Below the pieces are notes generated by a model. The model searched no databases. It worked only from the letters and a program-made list of their open reading frames with translations, and was not told the origin of the DNA. DNA of 64,000 bases from Erigeron canadensis (taxonomy: Eukaryota; Streptophyta; Magnoliopsida; Asterales; Asteraceae): contig NC_057761.1 in NCBI RefSeq assembly GCF_010389155.1, forward strand, positions 7,566,501 through 7,630,500. The letters are read 5' to 3'. The position numbers and the translations under genes are program-made. This document shows, piece after piece, positions 33,960 to 45,393 of the stretch. Position 1 is the stretch's first letter; every line of letters begins with the position of its first letter.

Positions 33960-35058
33960 TTTTCTTATATGGGATTTTTTATAACATCTGCAAATTTTGA
34001 CCGTTTGATTTTTTTTATGTAATTTGACTAATGACTTGAATTATTAATGTAAATGCTTTTATTTTGAGACTAAATAACTAGTGAAGGACTTGTCGGATCG
34101 ATTGAATTACTTATTATGTGATACGACACTAAACGATGCTTATAACCAATTAATTAACTAGTAATTTTGATGGGTCAACCCATGGACCTAACCCTTACCC
34201 AAGACCCATACCGAAAACCCAACCTTATCCTCCCAATTTCTTCCACTCTTTCCTCCACTCAACCATTCATTTATCCATCTCCCTTTTCTCACTAAAAATG
34301 CAAGAATATTAACATACACACAAAAATCTCTCTCTCTCTCTCAATTTCTATCACACTTATTGAAATTTAAGCAAGATTAAAACCACTGTAATAATCATCA
34401 TCATCATCTCCTTATCATCATATCTCAAATTTGAAAGTCAAAGTGCAAGAAATCTCCATTTTTAGCTAAATTTCGGATTTCACAACTTGGAGAAGGTTTC
34501 GGTAAGTTACATTTCACTCAAATTTATCATTTTATGTTTATTGACATGTTTCTAGTCAAACCCAAGTGTTCTTGAGTCAAATTGTAGGTCAAAACCGAAA
34601 TGAGTCAAAGTTAGGGTTACAAAGTGGGTAAAATTATGTCAAATCGGATTAATACATGCAAATAATGTTATGAACCAAAATTATAGAGAGGGTTGTGCTT
34701 AGTTATATTTATTTATGTCCAACCAAGTATAAATTGAGCTTGAAAGCATCATAAATCGATTTTTAAATGGAATTAGGGTTATGCTAAAGTCAAAACGGGC
34801 CATGGACGAAATTAAACACAAAATTGGTGTTTTGGAATGAAACTAGGAGATGGGTTATGTTCATTGATGTCCACTTACGTTTAAAAAAGCATCAATTTGA
34901 GTCTTGAATCATCCAAATCGTTTTATTAACAAAATATTAGGGCTTGGAGTTGTTTGAGTCAAAGTTGACTTTCTAGTCAACTGAGCCCTTGCCAAGCCAT
35001 GACCTAACGTAAGAGACGCCTATGGGACCGTCTCGGACGGTTCCCCACAAAGCTCAGA

Positions 35059-37533
35059 TGTAACATCCCAAACTTTTACAAGTTTGACGTTTGACTTGTC
35101 CGTAAGTCAATGTTAGGTTACGTCAAGTTATATGCCCTAATTGGATTATGTGATTAAATGCTTATGTGTTTAATATGATATGATTTAAGTATGTTAAATG
35201 AAAGTAATTAACATAAAGTCATGAAAGCTAAGTGCTTGTTAAGTCGTTCAGTATTCTGGTGAGAAAGTTAATCCAAGAAAGTTACGTTAAAAGAGTCGAT
35301 GGGCTTAAGATGGAATTTATTAAGGATGGCCAGGAGTTTAATGACAACTAGGGGTTTCCAGGTCTGATGCGTGTGAGAAAACCCCCCAATCCCTCCTCCC
35401 TTCTTTCAAAGCAATTCCCTCCAAGATCTCTTCGTTCATTGGTGTTTCGAGCATGTTTTGTTAAGAATTCTCATCCTCTTGATCACCAACAAGTAATATA
35501 GATGATTTCTCTTTAAATTTTGATGATATGAGTCAATTAATTAGATTTAAATCTGATCTTAGGGTTTGGGTAGGTTTAATTGCAATCCGTTAATCCATTT
35601 CGAGTCATTTGCGTGATTAATCGATTGTATGATGGTGGTAAATGATTCAAGGATCAATTGGTGTTTTCAATGAGTAATTTTAAGTGTATTTGATGTTCAT
35701 AAGGCCTAGAGTTGTGTTAAAGTCGAATGTGAGTCTAATTAGGTTATAGTTGGAAATTGTTGATCTGGGCATCAGTCTCGGTGAGGACACTTTTCCCCCT
35801 CGGCGAGATCGGTATGGCTAGTATGGGTCTGAAGTTCAATCTTGATGAGGTCACTATTTTCCTCGACAAGATCATACATCAGAAAGGTCTAAGGTGTGTT
35901 AAAGTGTCTAGTTGACTTATGATTCATTTATACTCGTTCTAGGTTGTCGGGAGCACTTAGCAAGCACTATAAGATACTCATAAGTCATTGGTAAGTTGTA
36001 CCAAAGTAAGATACACTACTTTGACACGCTGAGAGTTCAACAAAAACATGATTTTCATATAATAACTTCCCCAAATGTTATCTTGTTTGTTTATAGGTAT
36101 TCAGGATTATACAGGAGGTGATATGGGCTATGTAGATGAATATTGAAGCCTGAAATGCTACCCTAATGATATGAGATGATATGTATTGTTATGAAATGAT
36201 ATGAGATTATATGTATTGTATGATATACTATGAGATGATATATGTTGTTATGATATGCTCTGAGATGATATGCTCTTTAGATGAGATGCCATGAAATGCT
36301 TTGAGATGTTATGAAATACGATAAGTAATAGTATATATGATATGAGATAAATGTTATACAATGATAAACGATATGAGACGATAAATGATATGCAATGATA
36401 CGCGATATGAGATGTAATGATATGCTATGAAATGTTATGTTATGTCTTGAGATGTATTGAAATGTGATTATATGTTGATGATAAATGAAATGTGCATGAT
36501 TGCATTGCTTGTTCATCTAGTTCACTAGACTTATTAAGTTGCCATGACATGTGCACGTTTAAGGGCTCAAACATTAAGATGAATATGTGATAAATGTTTA
36601 GGTAATGTAAACACCTAAACTATATGAGACATGAAATCGAGCTAGTAATTTAGATGAAAGTGTTAAGCTTAACCCGTACTTGCCCTTGCCCGACGGGTGC
36701 GTAGATGTGATTGCTCAGGTGGCTCCTTGCAACATGGTCTTAGATGTGAAGAGTAATACGGGAGGTCTGACCAACCCCATTGTCTTGAACATTTGTATTA
36801 CTCCGGGATTGGCTTGTCGTTGCTTAACGACATTGATGTACAGTCGTAAGGTTTGTCCATCTAGTCGAGTGTGACTTATGTCACCCTTACAAAGATGTAT
36901 ATGTTATATGTGGTGCGTGACTTATGTCACAACTACAAAGATGTTTAGATGTTATATGTGAAGATGCAAAAGATAACTAGGCACATTTTGGCTGACTCAT
37001 CCTATATGAAAGATGTTTAATGCAAGATGTGATAAAATAGATGTGATGACTTGTGAAGATACGTGCCTTAAAGATGAAATGTGACTTTTCTATAATTTTT
37101 AAATGGACAAATATTTTATTAATGATGTGTTGTCTTACTTAGCTAATTCGTTAGCTAACACTTGTTCTTGAAATGTGTTGCTCCCTCAGGTTTAGCAAGC
37201 TTGTGAGTGTTGATGAATTAAGTGCGAGGCATGGGTAGATTGCAATGAGGATGGCTATAGTTTACCCATAGTGGTTGCTCGCTTTAGACATTAGCTTTAT
37301 CATTATGTTTAGATATTAATGACTTGTATTTACATTGTTGTCGGTTGTTTAATGTTGGGCATCCGGTGGATTTCCATATGAACCTATTTTGATGACATTG
37401 CTGGTAACACCTATGAATAAATGAACCAAATAGATTCTTTTGGTTTGGTCTTTTCAAATTTACTTTCGCTTTCTCTTGACACAGTTAGGTGAAAATTTTT
37501 GAAAATCCATATTTTTAAATGACAGGTGTTACA
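35059..37533 (+). mobile_element. Solo-LTR-like element B (2475 bp), nested in C
   Basis: It begins TGTAACATCCC and ends AGGTGTTACA. Flanks are TCAGA (35054-35058) and TTAGA (37534-37538), a 5-bp duplication with one C/T difference. No protein domains, PBS or second LTR lie inside. It shares architecture but little internal sequence with A, so it belongs to a different family of the same long-LTR type. Confidence 0.7.
36165..36485 (+). repeat. Degenerate ATGATATGAGATG short tandem repeats
   Basis: Many imperfect copies of GATATG, GAGATGATATG and TATGAAATG words in irregular order, inside LTR B. Confidence 0.7.
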
Positions 37534-38690
37534 TTAGACGCCGAAACACCCCTTAATTACGCTGGTGTTGTTGATTCAAAAGCTAAAAACAAGAAATCTG
37601 GGCCACGTCTGCTACGGTGGCCATCACCTTCTGTTACGCCGCTTGTCAGCCAACCACCGTCTTGTACACTCCTAGTCACCGTCCCTTACGCCATACTATG
37701 TGTGAACCACTGTCCCAGACACCGGAAATGGCGTCTATTATGCCACCACCCATTTTCTGAATTTCCAGATTTCTAGGTTGCCTTCCATGGTCCTTGGATC
37801 GTATTGAACTTTTGAATGAGACTTTCCCCGGCCTCTTTGGTGCTGTATTCAAGTTTCTGGAACAATTCAAACTTGTGAGTTGTTCTTGAAACTCATAAAC
37901 TGGGCATTAACTCTAATAGATTGCAAACATGAGACACCCTTTGGACGACTTTAATTCGTCCCAAACTATTTCTTGACAACTCTAATAACCATGTCGTGTT
38001 TCGAGAGTCACTTGGAGTCAAGAACCATTCATGAAACCCTAATTAGGGTTTTAAGTTAAATTATATATATGTGTGTATAATAATAGCTTTTGAACACGAG
38101 ACGGCTATAAACTTTTATAAACTATTTCTCGACTTCTCTAATGACTTTTTCGAGTCCCAAAACCTTTCAAACGACTTGAGTCACAATTAAAACACGAATT
38201 AGGGTATTGGCATAATTATTGATATGTATATGTACATATATTATAGGTGTGGACCTTGACGATCGTTGAGGCTGTGTACATATATGCACATATATTGATA
38301 TGTATATGTACATATATTATAGGTGAGTTTCGTACCTCCCTACCCGATTCTGATTCAGGCTGGAGAATGCACACATACGTGTTGATTGTTTGATTGATTA
38401 TTGGCGGTTTGATTGGATTGTTTGATTTATTATGCATTTGTTTACGATTATATATTCTAATTAGGATAGTTGTACATACATGGAAGACGATGATGCCTTT
38501 AAAGAGTTGTAGATGTGGTGGGAAGGCTGCGGGTGACCCTATATATAAGCATCTATGATTCTTTAATTGTAAAGACGTATGAAGTGTATGTACATTGGGT
38601 TTTGGTTGAGTTGATGGATATTAGATATGATGACTTATGGTTTGATTTGGGGAGACCGATCTATGAGAGTGTTCCACCCCTAATCTTAGG

Positions 38691-40063
38691 TACTGATAAG
38701 CAATAATTATATAGACTTTTACCGCACCAGTTTTGGCCATTTTATAGTCATTTGAGTGAACTTATGATGCTTAATGACATGAATATGTAATTTCAGGTTC
38801 ATTACTCGTGGCATGAAGGAAAACGTCAAGAAATGGTGATAAAGGACTTAAAGGAAGATAAATGATGGTTCGATGAAGATTTGGGTCGAGATTCAAGACT
38901 TAAGATAAAGAAACTTGTGCCAACGTGAAGCCAATTACCATGTGTTAGTATTTTGGGCATAAATTCTTCATACGGACTCTATTTCTGATGAGTAAGTTGT
39001 CCACGGAAAGGTGAGAGAAATATCTACAACTTTTGTGTTGAACCTGAAGCCTCCAACGCCTTTCATTTCTCTCTAGCGCCGTTGGAAGTGATCTTGAAGC
39101 TTACCAATGCCGCTGGAACCTCACCAGCGCCGCTGGGGACCTTACCAGTGCCGCTGGGACTTCACCACCGCCGCTAGGAGTTCACCAGCGCAACTGGGAA
39201 AGTCGGTTCAGCTAGGGTTTTGCCTTAAACCTATAAATACTAACCTTAAACCCTAAGAGTCGCACCACACTTATTCCAGTCGATTTTGGGACTGCTTCTA
39301 AGGTATTTTCATCAGATCTAAACCCTTGCAACATCCCCATAACATACACATCATTCATAATCATTCCAACCATCATTCCATTCATGCATCAACGATTTTC
39401 TTCATCAACCGTTGAAGATTTCAAGATGGAGGTGTCCGGCTAAACTTCTCGTTATCTCTCCCGGTGAATGATTCTTGTTTAACTATGTTTAGCAAACTTT
39501 TTATTTATTTGTATGAACATTAATTCTTTGTTGGGGATTTATGCAAGTACTTCAATATTTGTTTATTTAAGTTGTTATTTGATTATCGTAAGAGAGTCTA
39601 TTGCGAGTTAACAAGTTGTACTGAGTCCAACTAGATTAGGGATTAAGACAAGTTGTGTGGTAAACATAGGTTGTGCCCAAAATAGTTTATTTCAACTTAA
39701 CAAATTATGTTTATGTGATTTGGAACGAATAATTCATAGGGTTTGTTAAACTACTTAAATCAATTATCTAGGAGCCAGGAGGGATACGCCTTTTTATTAT
39801 TGTCTACAACTTTTAATTTACTTTCTGCTTATTTAGTTTAATTTGCATCTAGTTAATTACCGTCTTATTTAATTATAATTAGATTTAATATAATTTTCCA
39901 AACAATCAAATCTGTTATAACTTGATTATGACCATAGACGCTACTCGTGGGAACGATATCTACTTACCTTATCTAGTATAAGGTATTTAGGTTTATTTTT
40001 GATTGGTACTTCGACGTCGATGAGGTACCTAACAGCCTTATATTCTCATCACTATATATATAT
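38691..40063 (+). other. Retroelement leader-like non-coding DNA
   Basis: No ORF is supported. A TATA-like CCTATAAATACTAACC (39230-39245) follows the palindromic array at 39070-39205. The tail reads CTCGTGGGAACGATATCTAC then TTACCTT, a phrase common in plant gypsy-type untranslated regions (from general familiarity, unverified). Probably an old LTR/UTR segment. Confidence 0.35.
39070..39205. repeat. Array of GCCGCTGG palindromic words
   Basis: At least five units of a TTCACCAGCGCCGCTGGGA-like repeat, spaced about 19-26 bp. Each contains the near-palindrome CCAGCGCCGCTGG or a variant. GC-rich against an AT-rich background. A related array with AGCGCCGCTAGG words lies at 43580-43730. Confidence 0.75.
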
Positions 40064-40440
40064 ATATATAGGAGCCTTATTTTGAGAACCCATTTTTTTG
40101 TAAAAACCTTGAGAAATCTAAAATTAGGTATTGAATCACATTTTTTTTTGTTCATTCACATGTGAAACATTATAAAAATACATATTGTAAAAGAAAGTGT
40201 TTTTCAAAACCTTATATATACCCATTTGTTAACATGTGAACGAAAAAGTAAACATATTCATTCACAAGTTCACAAACGGCTATTTTGAAATTTTTTAAAA
40301 AAGTTTCTTCTACATCATACTTTTTTATATCATTTTCACATGTGAATGAACAAAAAAAAACATGTGAACAAATATATTATTTAAGAGTTATCATGGTTCT
40401 TACAAAAAAAATGGTTCTCAAAATAAAGAAACTATATATA
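40064..40440. mobile_element. TIR MITE, TTATTTTGAGAACC type (about 375 bp)
   Basis: The left arm TTATTTTGAGAACCC plus ATTTTTTTGTAA is inverted at the right as TTACAAAAAAAATGG plus TTCTCAAAATAA. Inner arm words TTGTTCATTCACATGTGAA are also inverted. Arms are about 100 bp. No TSD is certain because the flanks are TA repeats. Confidence 0.7.
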
Positions 40441-40448
40441 TATGGGAA

Positions 40449-40619
40449 TATAAGGCTGTCGGGTATCTAAGCTTAGGTCTGGAACACTCACATATTATTT
40501 TTTTAATCCATAAAAATCATGGGGGCCCATGCATTTATTCATTAAACAAGAAATAATAAAATATTAGTATGTGAAGGGTTCCACACCTAAGCTTAGGTGC
40601 CGGACAGCCTTATATTCCC
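40449..40619. mobile_element. TIR MITE, GGGAATATAAGGCTGTC type (about 171 bp)
   Basis: Perfect outer arms: GGGAATATAAGGCTGTC on the left and GACAGCCTTATATTCCC on the right. Inner CTAAGCTTAGGT and CTCACATA words are also inverted. No coding capacity. Confidence 0.8.
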
Positions 40620-40639
40620 TTTTCCCATATATATAGAGT

Positions 40640-40833
40640 TTGGGTATTGTAAAAGAAGTATTAAAGTAAAACACATAATACAAGATCTTGACCCTTAAAT
40701 CATGTTTAAACTGATGTACGAAAATTCACGAAGCAATTTATGCACGATGATTTTCATGATACACGGTGATCTTCAGTAAAGAGAACCTATTGTTTTATTT
40801 GTTTTACTTTAATACTTGTTTTATTTTACCTAA
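40640..40833. mobile_element. MITE family X, copy 2 (about 194 bp)
   Basis: Colinear with 9681-9889: GGGTATTGTAAAAGAAGTA, CACGAAGCAATTTATGCAC and the inverted TTTACTTTAATACTTGTTTT end. Confidence 0.75.
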
Positions 40834-41402
40834 CTAATTAATTATGGGGTAAATTCATATATATATCCCATAATTAATTAGTGAAATGGGCTGATTTCTT
40901 GATGTTGCACCCAGGCCTTCCTTCTTGGACTGAGTCAGTAAATGGGCCTGGACTGTCTATAGTGGTATTGGACTTATCATTGCCATGCAGCACATCAAAC
41001 ACACCTCTTGTTCATAAATACGACTACTTTGCAAAATGAATATGAACGTATTCATGGCTCGGTGCATTATGCTTTTTACCTAATGTAAAGTTGCTAACTG
41101 CCAACTGTTTTCTTTGGGATTCTTGCTGAGAAAGTCAACCTTAACTCTGAATATATTATTATTTTAAGTGTTCACATTCTGAGATGATCTTAAATAACAT
41201 TTGCTGAGAAAACAAACCTAAGATGAGCCATTTTTTGGTGATTAGAGGGTCCTTCCAAAAAGCTAGGTAAGAAAAATAACGTCTTTAATTAGCCCGATGA
41301 AAATTAGATAAAACAAACATAGAGAAAAAATAAAGACATACTTTAAAATTTGTGTTTGGTTAAAAGACTTGGGTATGAAATATATAAAATTGTAATAAAA
41401 AA
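40834..41402. other. Non-coding DNA, small hairpin only
   Basis: At 40842-40882 TAATTAATTATGGG and its inverse form a hairpin. Otherwise no ORF, RNA gene or element boundary is recognised. Confidence 0.4.
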
Positions 41403-41552
41403 TTTACACTTCACGAATTTATACCCATTTTATATTAAGATCTTAACAAATCAAACAATGTCATCACTTTTTGATTACAATCTTAACAAAGTGATGACGA
41501 TTTGTTAAGATTGTAATAAAAAATGGGTGTAAATTCACAAAGTGCAAATTTG
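41403..41552. mobile_element. Small palindromic MITE (about 150 bp)
   Basis: Arms of about 50 bp (ATTTACACTTCACGAATTTA and its inverse TGGGTGTAAATTCACAAAG) enclose an inner hairpin GTCATCACTTT...AAAGTGATGAC. No coding capacity. Confidence 0.6.
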
Positions 41553-41616
41553 TCAAACTCATCACGGGGGTAAAGTTTGAATTTTTAATTTTATATACAT
41601 ATATATATATATATAG

Positions 41617-42252
41617 AGGTGGGTTATTTGTAGTACATGTACTTTTTATAGTACATGTGTAGCATGTGTAACTTAACTTACACATTTCTTCTTTCTTCCA
41701 ACTCCGACCACCACCATGATACTCCGGCGATGACAACCATCTCCGGCGAAACTTACACATGTGTAAGTACAACTTACACATGTGTAAGTTAACTTTCCGG
41801 CGAGAATCAGGTTCGTTTTCGGGTGTTTACGGTACGGGCCAGAGGCCCTTATCCGTTCTAAACTTAACCGTCAAAGGACGCATATGGGAATCGTATGGAT
41901 TTGATGGACGGCGATCCAAGAGATGGTGGCGGTGTGCTACGGTATGGGCTCCGCCCTTGCTGCCGACGCCGGCGCCGTCGTTGGGTGGTCGGAGATGATG
42001 GTGGCTGGTGGTGGTTGTCTCGCGAAGAAAAAACCTAGAAATTTTAAACGCTAAAATGCTAAAAAAAAGTTGTACTTACACATGTGTAAGTTAGTTACAC
42101 ATGTGTAAGTCTCTCCGGAGATGGTCGCCGGAGGATCATGGTGGTGGTCGGAGATGGAAGGAAGAAGAAAGAAGAAGTGTGTAAGTTAAGTTACACATGT
42201 AGTTACACATGTACTATAAAAAGTGCATGTACTACAAATAACTTTCCTCTAT
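41617..42252. mobile_element. Foldback element with ACTTACACATGTGTAAGT arms (636 bp)
   Basis: Inverted arms of about 180 bp. Left GTTATTTGTAGTACATGTAC through TATAGTACATGTGTA; right is its inverse ending TGCATGTACTACAAATAAC. Each arm holds perfect 18-bp palindromes ACTTACACATGTGTAAGT or a close variant. Both arms contain a CTCCGACCACCACCATGAT word. The spacer (41800-42060) is less AT-rich and has no recognisable protein. Confidence 0.75.
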
Positions 42253-42271
42253 ATATATATATTCTTATAGG

Positions 42272-42462
42272 GGTTGGGTATTGTAAAACAACTATTAAAG
42301 TAAAACAAATTAGCCCATAGATCATGGTTAAATTGATGCACGAAGATTCACGAAGCAATTGATGCACTATAATATTCATGATGCACAGTAATCGCTAGTG
42401 AATAAAAACCTATTGTTTTATTTGTTTTATTTTAAAATTTGTTTTATTTTACCTAAAACCTA
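42272..42462. mobile_element. MITE family X, copy 3 (about 191 bp)
   Basis: Colinear with 9681-9889. It starts GGGTATTGTAAAACAACTAT, has CACGAAGCAATTGATGCAC in the centre and ends with the inverted TTTGTTTTATTTTACC. Confidence 0.75.
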
Positions 42463-42518
42463 TATATACATACATACATACATACATATATATATATATG
42501 TATATAATAAAAAATTAT

Positions 42519-42950
42519 TTTGAGAACCTTTAAAAAGGCAAGAACTTTTAAGAACTTTTTAAAATCAAGCTTAATCCATAATTATTATTTACATGATAAT
42601 TGTTTATTGATTGTTTTTGAATTGTTTAGATGAAGTTTTATATTTTACAATTATGTAGAAACATGGATTATCATTCATTATGTTATTTTTGGAGACATGA
42701 ATTTTATGATCACATGTGCACGATTAACGTTTAGATCACATGTATGCAGGTTGATCATATGTATGCAAGTATTTTTGTAAAATAATATTTTCATGAGATT
42801 GGTGATGATCAAATGTATATACATGGTTATATGAATATTTTTAAGCAATTATATAGTCATTTGAACATGCGTAAGCAATCATATAGTTAATAATTTGAAT
42901 TTAAAAAGGGTTCTTAAAGGTTCTTGCCTTTTTAGGGGTTCTTAAACTAA
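42519..42950. mobile_element. MITE family Y, copy 2 (about 430 bp)
   Basis: Inverted ends: AACCTTTAAAAAGGCAAGAA on the left; GGTTCTTGCCTTTTTAGGGG on the right. The interior is colinear with 15046-15465. Confidence 0.7.
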
Positions 42951-42982
42951 TCTTACTCTATATATATATATATATATATACT

Positions 42983-43260
42983 TCTATACTATATTATAAA
43001 AAGAATAGCCCTCTTTATTTTTGGTAATGTTAAAAATATGTAATATTTTCACTTAACACCCTTAAAATACTTTCATATACACTATCCTCTTAACATTAAT
43101 GATTAAATTACACTGCCAATCCTTTATCATTTAAAATATGTCCATTAACCTTTTACATCAATTATATACACAACTCACCACCGCTCCACCACCAACAGTC
43201 GTCCAACCATCACACCGTCGCCGCCACGACCACCGCCACCTAGCACGAGTACCGTGCTAG
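42983..43260 (+). mobile_element. Small Helitron (278 bp) with CCACC-rich tail
   Basis: It starts TCTATACTATATTATAAAAA and ends with the hairpin GCACGAGTACCGTGC running into CTAG (43257-43260) before a T. A CACCGTCGCCGCCACGACC stretch lies just before the hairpin. The base before the 5' TC is T rather than A, so the exact 5' end may be off by a base or two. Confidence 0.7.
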
Positions 43261-43949
43261 TATATCAAAATTCATATTCATGGTCATCGGTGGTTTTTTA
43301 GTCATAAAAAAACTAGACAATTGCTTGCTTAATTTTTTATCCTATAGAGGCTCTTGCCTTTTGGGGGTGAAAACTGAAACTAGGATTCAATCTTTAGCAT
43401 TTTGCCTTTCCAAAAAAAATCTGTAACGCTAGTAAGCTCAAAGTACTATTATGCTTTTTTCAAAGCTAATTTTGGACTTAAAAACAAACAATTCTAGAAC
43501 GTACCATTACTTTATGTAAACATGAACAGTTGTTTCAGCATTATCTTTTTAGAAATATTGAACTACTCCATCACTTAACGACCCGAGGTCCTGCCGCTAG
43601 GTGTGTTTTAGAGCAATTTTGGTCGACGGACAAACAAACTCGTGCCGCTAGGTTCTTTTCTCGTGCCGCTACTTGGGTTTGTTCACTGACTAGCGCCGCT
43701 AGGACACTAGCTAGTGCCGCTAGTTTGGCCTGGAGTTGCCGTTTTAGCTTCGTTCTTCACCAATACTCATCCGTTAGTGCATATGGACCTTTCCTAAGTC
43801 GTTTTATACCATTTGTGAGCGATAAACTTGCTTTAGACCTGAAATCACTAGAAAATACCATAAAGCTCCACAAAACATGTATAAACAACTATCAAACGTG
43901 TCTAAAACGTCCAAATTGTATGAGGGAAATATGTATAAATTGAGACATA
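43261..43949. other. Non-coding DNA with GCCGCTAG array
   Basis: At 43580-43730 the words TGCCGCTAGG, TGCCGCTA and AGCGCCGCTAGG repeat at 15-45 bp spacing, like the array at 39070-39205. The 137-aa ORF across it (43530-43943) has repeat-driven composition and no family match. Probably retroelement UTR DNA. Confidence 0.4.
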
Positions 43950-45105
43950 TCAGAAGTCCATTGAAATTTCTAACCATGAAAACTCGGGTGTTGGCAGTGG
44001 TTGGAGTAAGCCATAAGGCTTATGATTGGGTGGTTTAATAGCTTGACAAATATCACAAGTTTTGATATAGTTAGCCACATCTTTCTTAACTCCCAACCAA
44101 GTAACTGAGTTATTTAATCTTTTGCAAGTGGCATTAACACCAGAATGTCTACCCAAAAATGACGAATGAAACTCATGCAATAATTTTGTCCTTAAACCAG
44201 GGATTGGTGGTATCAAAATTTTGCCATGCACAAACATTAGTCCATCTTTAAAAGAATGGTGAGGAAAAGCAGTTGAATCATGAATTACCTTCTCAACCAA
44301 TTGCTTGCCGTTAGGATCAGCCGCATAGTAGTCTCTCAACTCGGATAACCATGTCGCTTGTGGATGAGAGTTAGCAACCAAGGCATGAAAGGAAACGCAA
44401 CTCAAGGCATCTGCTACAGTGTTTTCGCTACCAGGTTTAAAATGGATTTCAAAGTCGAACCCCATGAGCTTAGTCACCCACTTTTGTTGTTCCGGTGTTT
44501 GTATGGTTTGGGTAAGTATATGTTTCAGGCTAAATGATCAGTAATGATGCGAAAATGTTAACCAAGAAGGTATTGACGCCATTTTTTTACCGATTCGGTT
44601 ATGGCGTATAGTTCTTTTGTGTAGGTTGATTGGCCTTGCATTATTGAGCAGAGTTTCTTGCTAAAAAAGGAGATGGGGTTATTGTTTTGGGAGAGTACAA
44701 CATCAATGGCAGTACCAGAACCATCCGTGGTAACATGAAAAGGTTTGGAGAAGTCGGGAAGAGCCAATGTGATAAGACTTTGCATGGTGTCTCTTAAACT
44801 ATTGAAAGCGTCATGTTCTTTTTCACCCCATTTGAAATATTTGCTTTTGAGGATGTCCGTTAATGGGGAAATGTGAGCAAAATTTGGAACAAAACGACGA
44901 TAATAGCCTGTTATCCCAAGAAAAGCTTGTAATGTGGTGAAGGAGGTGAGTTGAGGCCATGACTGAATAGCTTGTATTTTGTCTGGTTCAGGTGCCACAC
45001 CATGTGAGGATATGCGATGCCCAAGAAAGGATACTACATGTACTCCGAAAACACATTTGGAAAGTTTGGCATGAAAGTGGTTGTGAAGGAGTTGCTGAAA
45101 CACAT
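43950..45105 (-). pseudogene. Ty3/gypsy pol 3' part: RT thumb, RNase H, integrase zinc finger
   Basis: On the minus strand the ORF pieces 45103-44558 and 44477-43950 encode, in order: RT C-terminus with FLGHRISSHGV and GYYRRFVPNFA; RNase H starting TTDGSGTAIDVVLSQ, with FFSKKL and YTKELYAI; then a frame break, GSENTVADALS, and the H2C2 integrase zinc finger (H...H...CDICQ). It ends at ISMDF, before the DDE core. Order RT-RNase H-integrase defines Ty3/gypsy. Truncated on the right side by the MITE at 45106 and on the left at about 43950. Relic. Confidence 0.85.
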
Positions 45106-45393
45106 CGCGTTTGGTTCACGGAATGTTTTTAGGAGGAATGGAATCTTTCAATGGAATTGGAATTCGAAGGAATGGAATTTGACGGAATGTTTTTAAATTT
45201 TTGAAAATTCAAGTGATGAATGGAATGAGATCCCTTCCTCCACCCTAAAGGAATGGAGATTCCATCAAATAAAGGAATGTTTACATTCCAATGGAATCAT
45301 ATTCCTTCATCTTTAAACAACCAAACACACTAAGGAATGGAATCTCATTCCAATTCCATCAAATTCCATCAGAATCTGTGAACCAAACGCGAC
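45106..45393. mobile_element. TIR MITE inserted in the gypsy RT (288 bp)
   Basis: Termini CGCGTTTGGTTCAC and its inverse GTGAACCAAACGCG. The interior has repeated GGAATG/CATTCC words in both orientations. Host RT coding resumes across it with a 3-bp overlap CAT (45103-45105 and 45394-45396). The superfamily is uncertain: the TSD length would suit Harbinger, but the sequence is not TWA. Confidence 0.75.

Larger units (their letters stand above)
33980..38690 (+). mobile_element. Long LTR relic C, interrupted by nested LTR B
   Basis: It starts TATAACATCTGCAAATTTTG, a decayed TGTAACACCCG-type start like element A at 4955. The distal part (38300-38600) matches A: AGGATAGTTGTACATA and GATGTGGTGGGAAGGCTGCG recur at about 6624 and 6673. 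The (TC)n leader (34327-34342) is also LTR-like. Element B (35059-37533) splits it. No 3' terminus is visible; similarity fades near 38690. Short ORFs inside, for example at 37519, are not gene-like. Confidence 0.6.

Noticed and set aside
37519..37776. 85-aa ORF in a less AT-rich stretch that looked gene-like
   Set aside because: It begins at the junction of nested LTR B and continues LTR relic C; no domain was recognised.
43530..43943. 137-aa ORF with Ala/Arg-rich segments
   Set aside because: The composition comes from the repeated GCCGCTAG words; no homology features.
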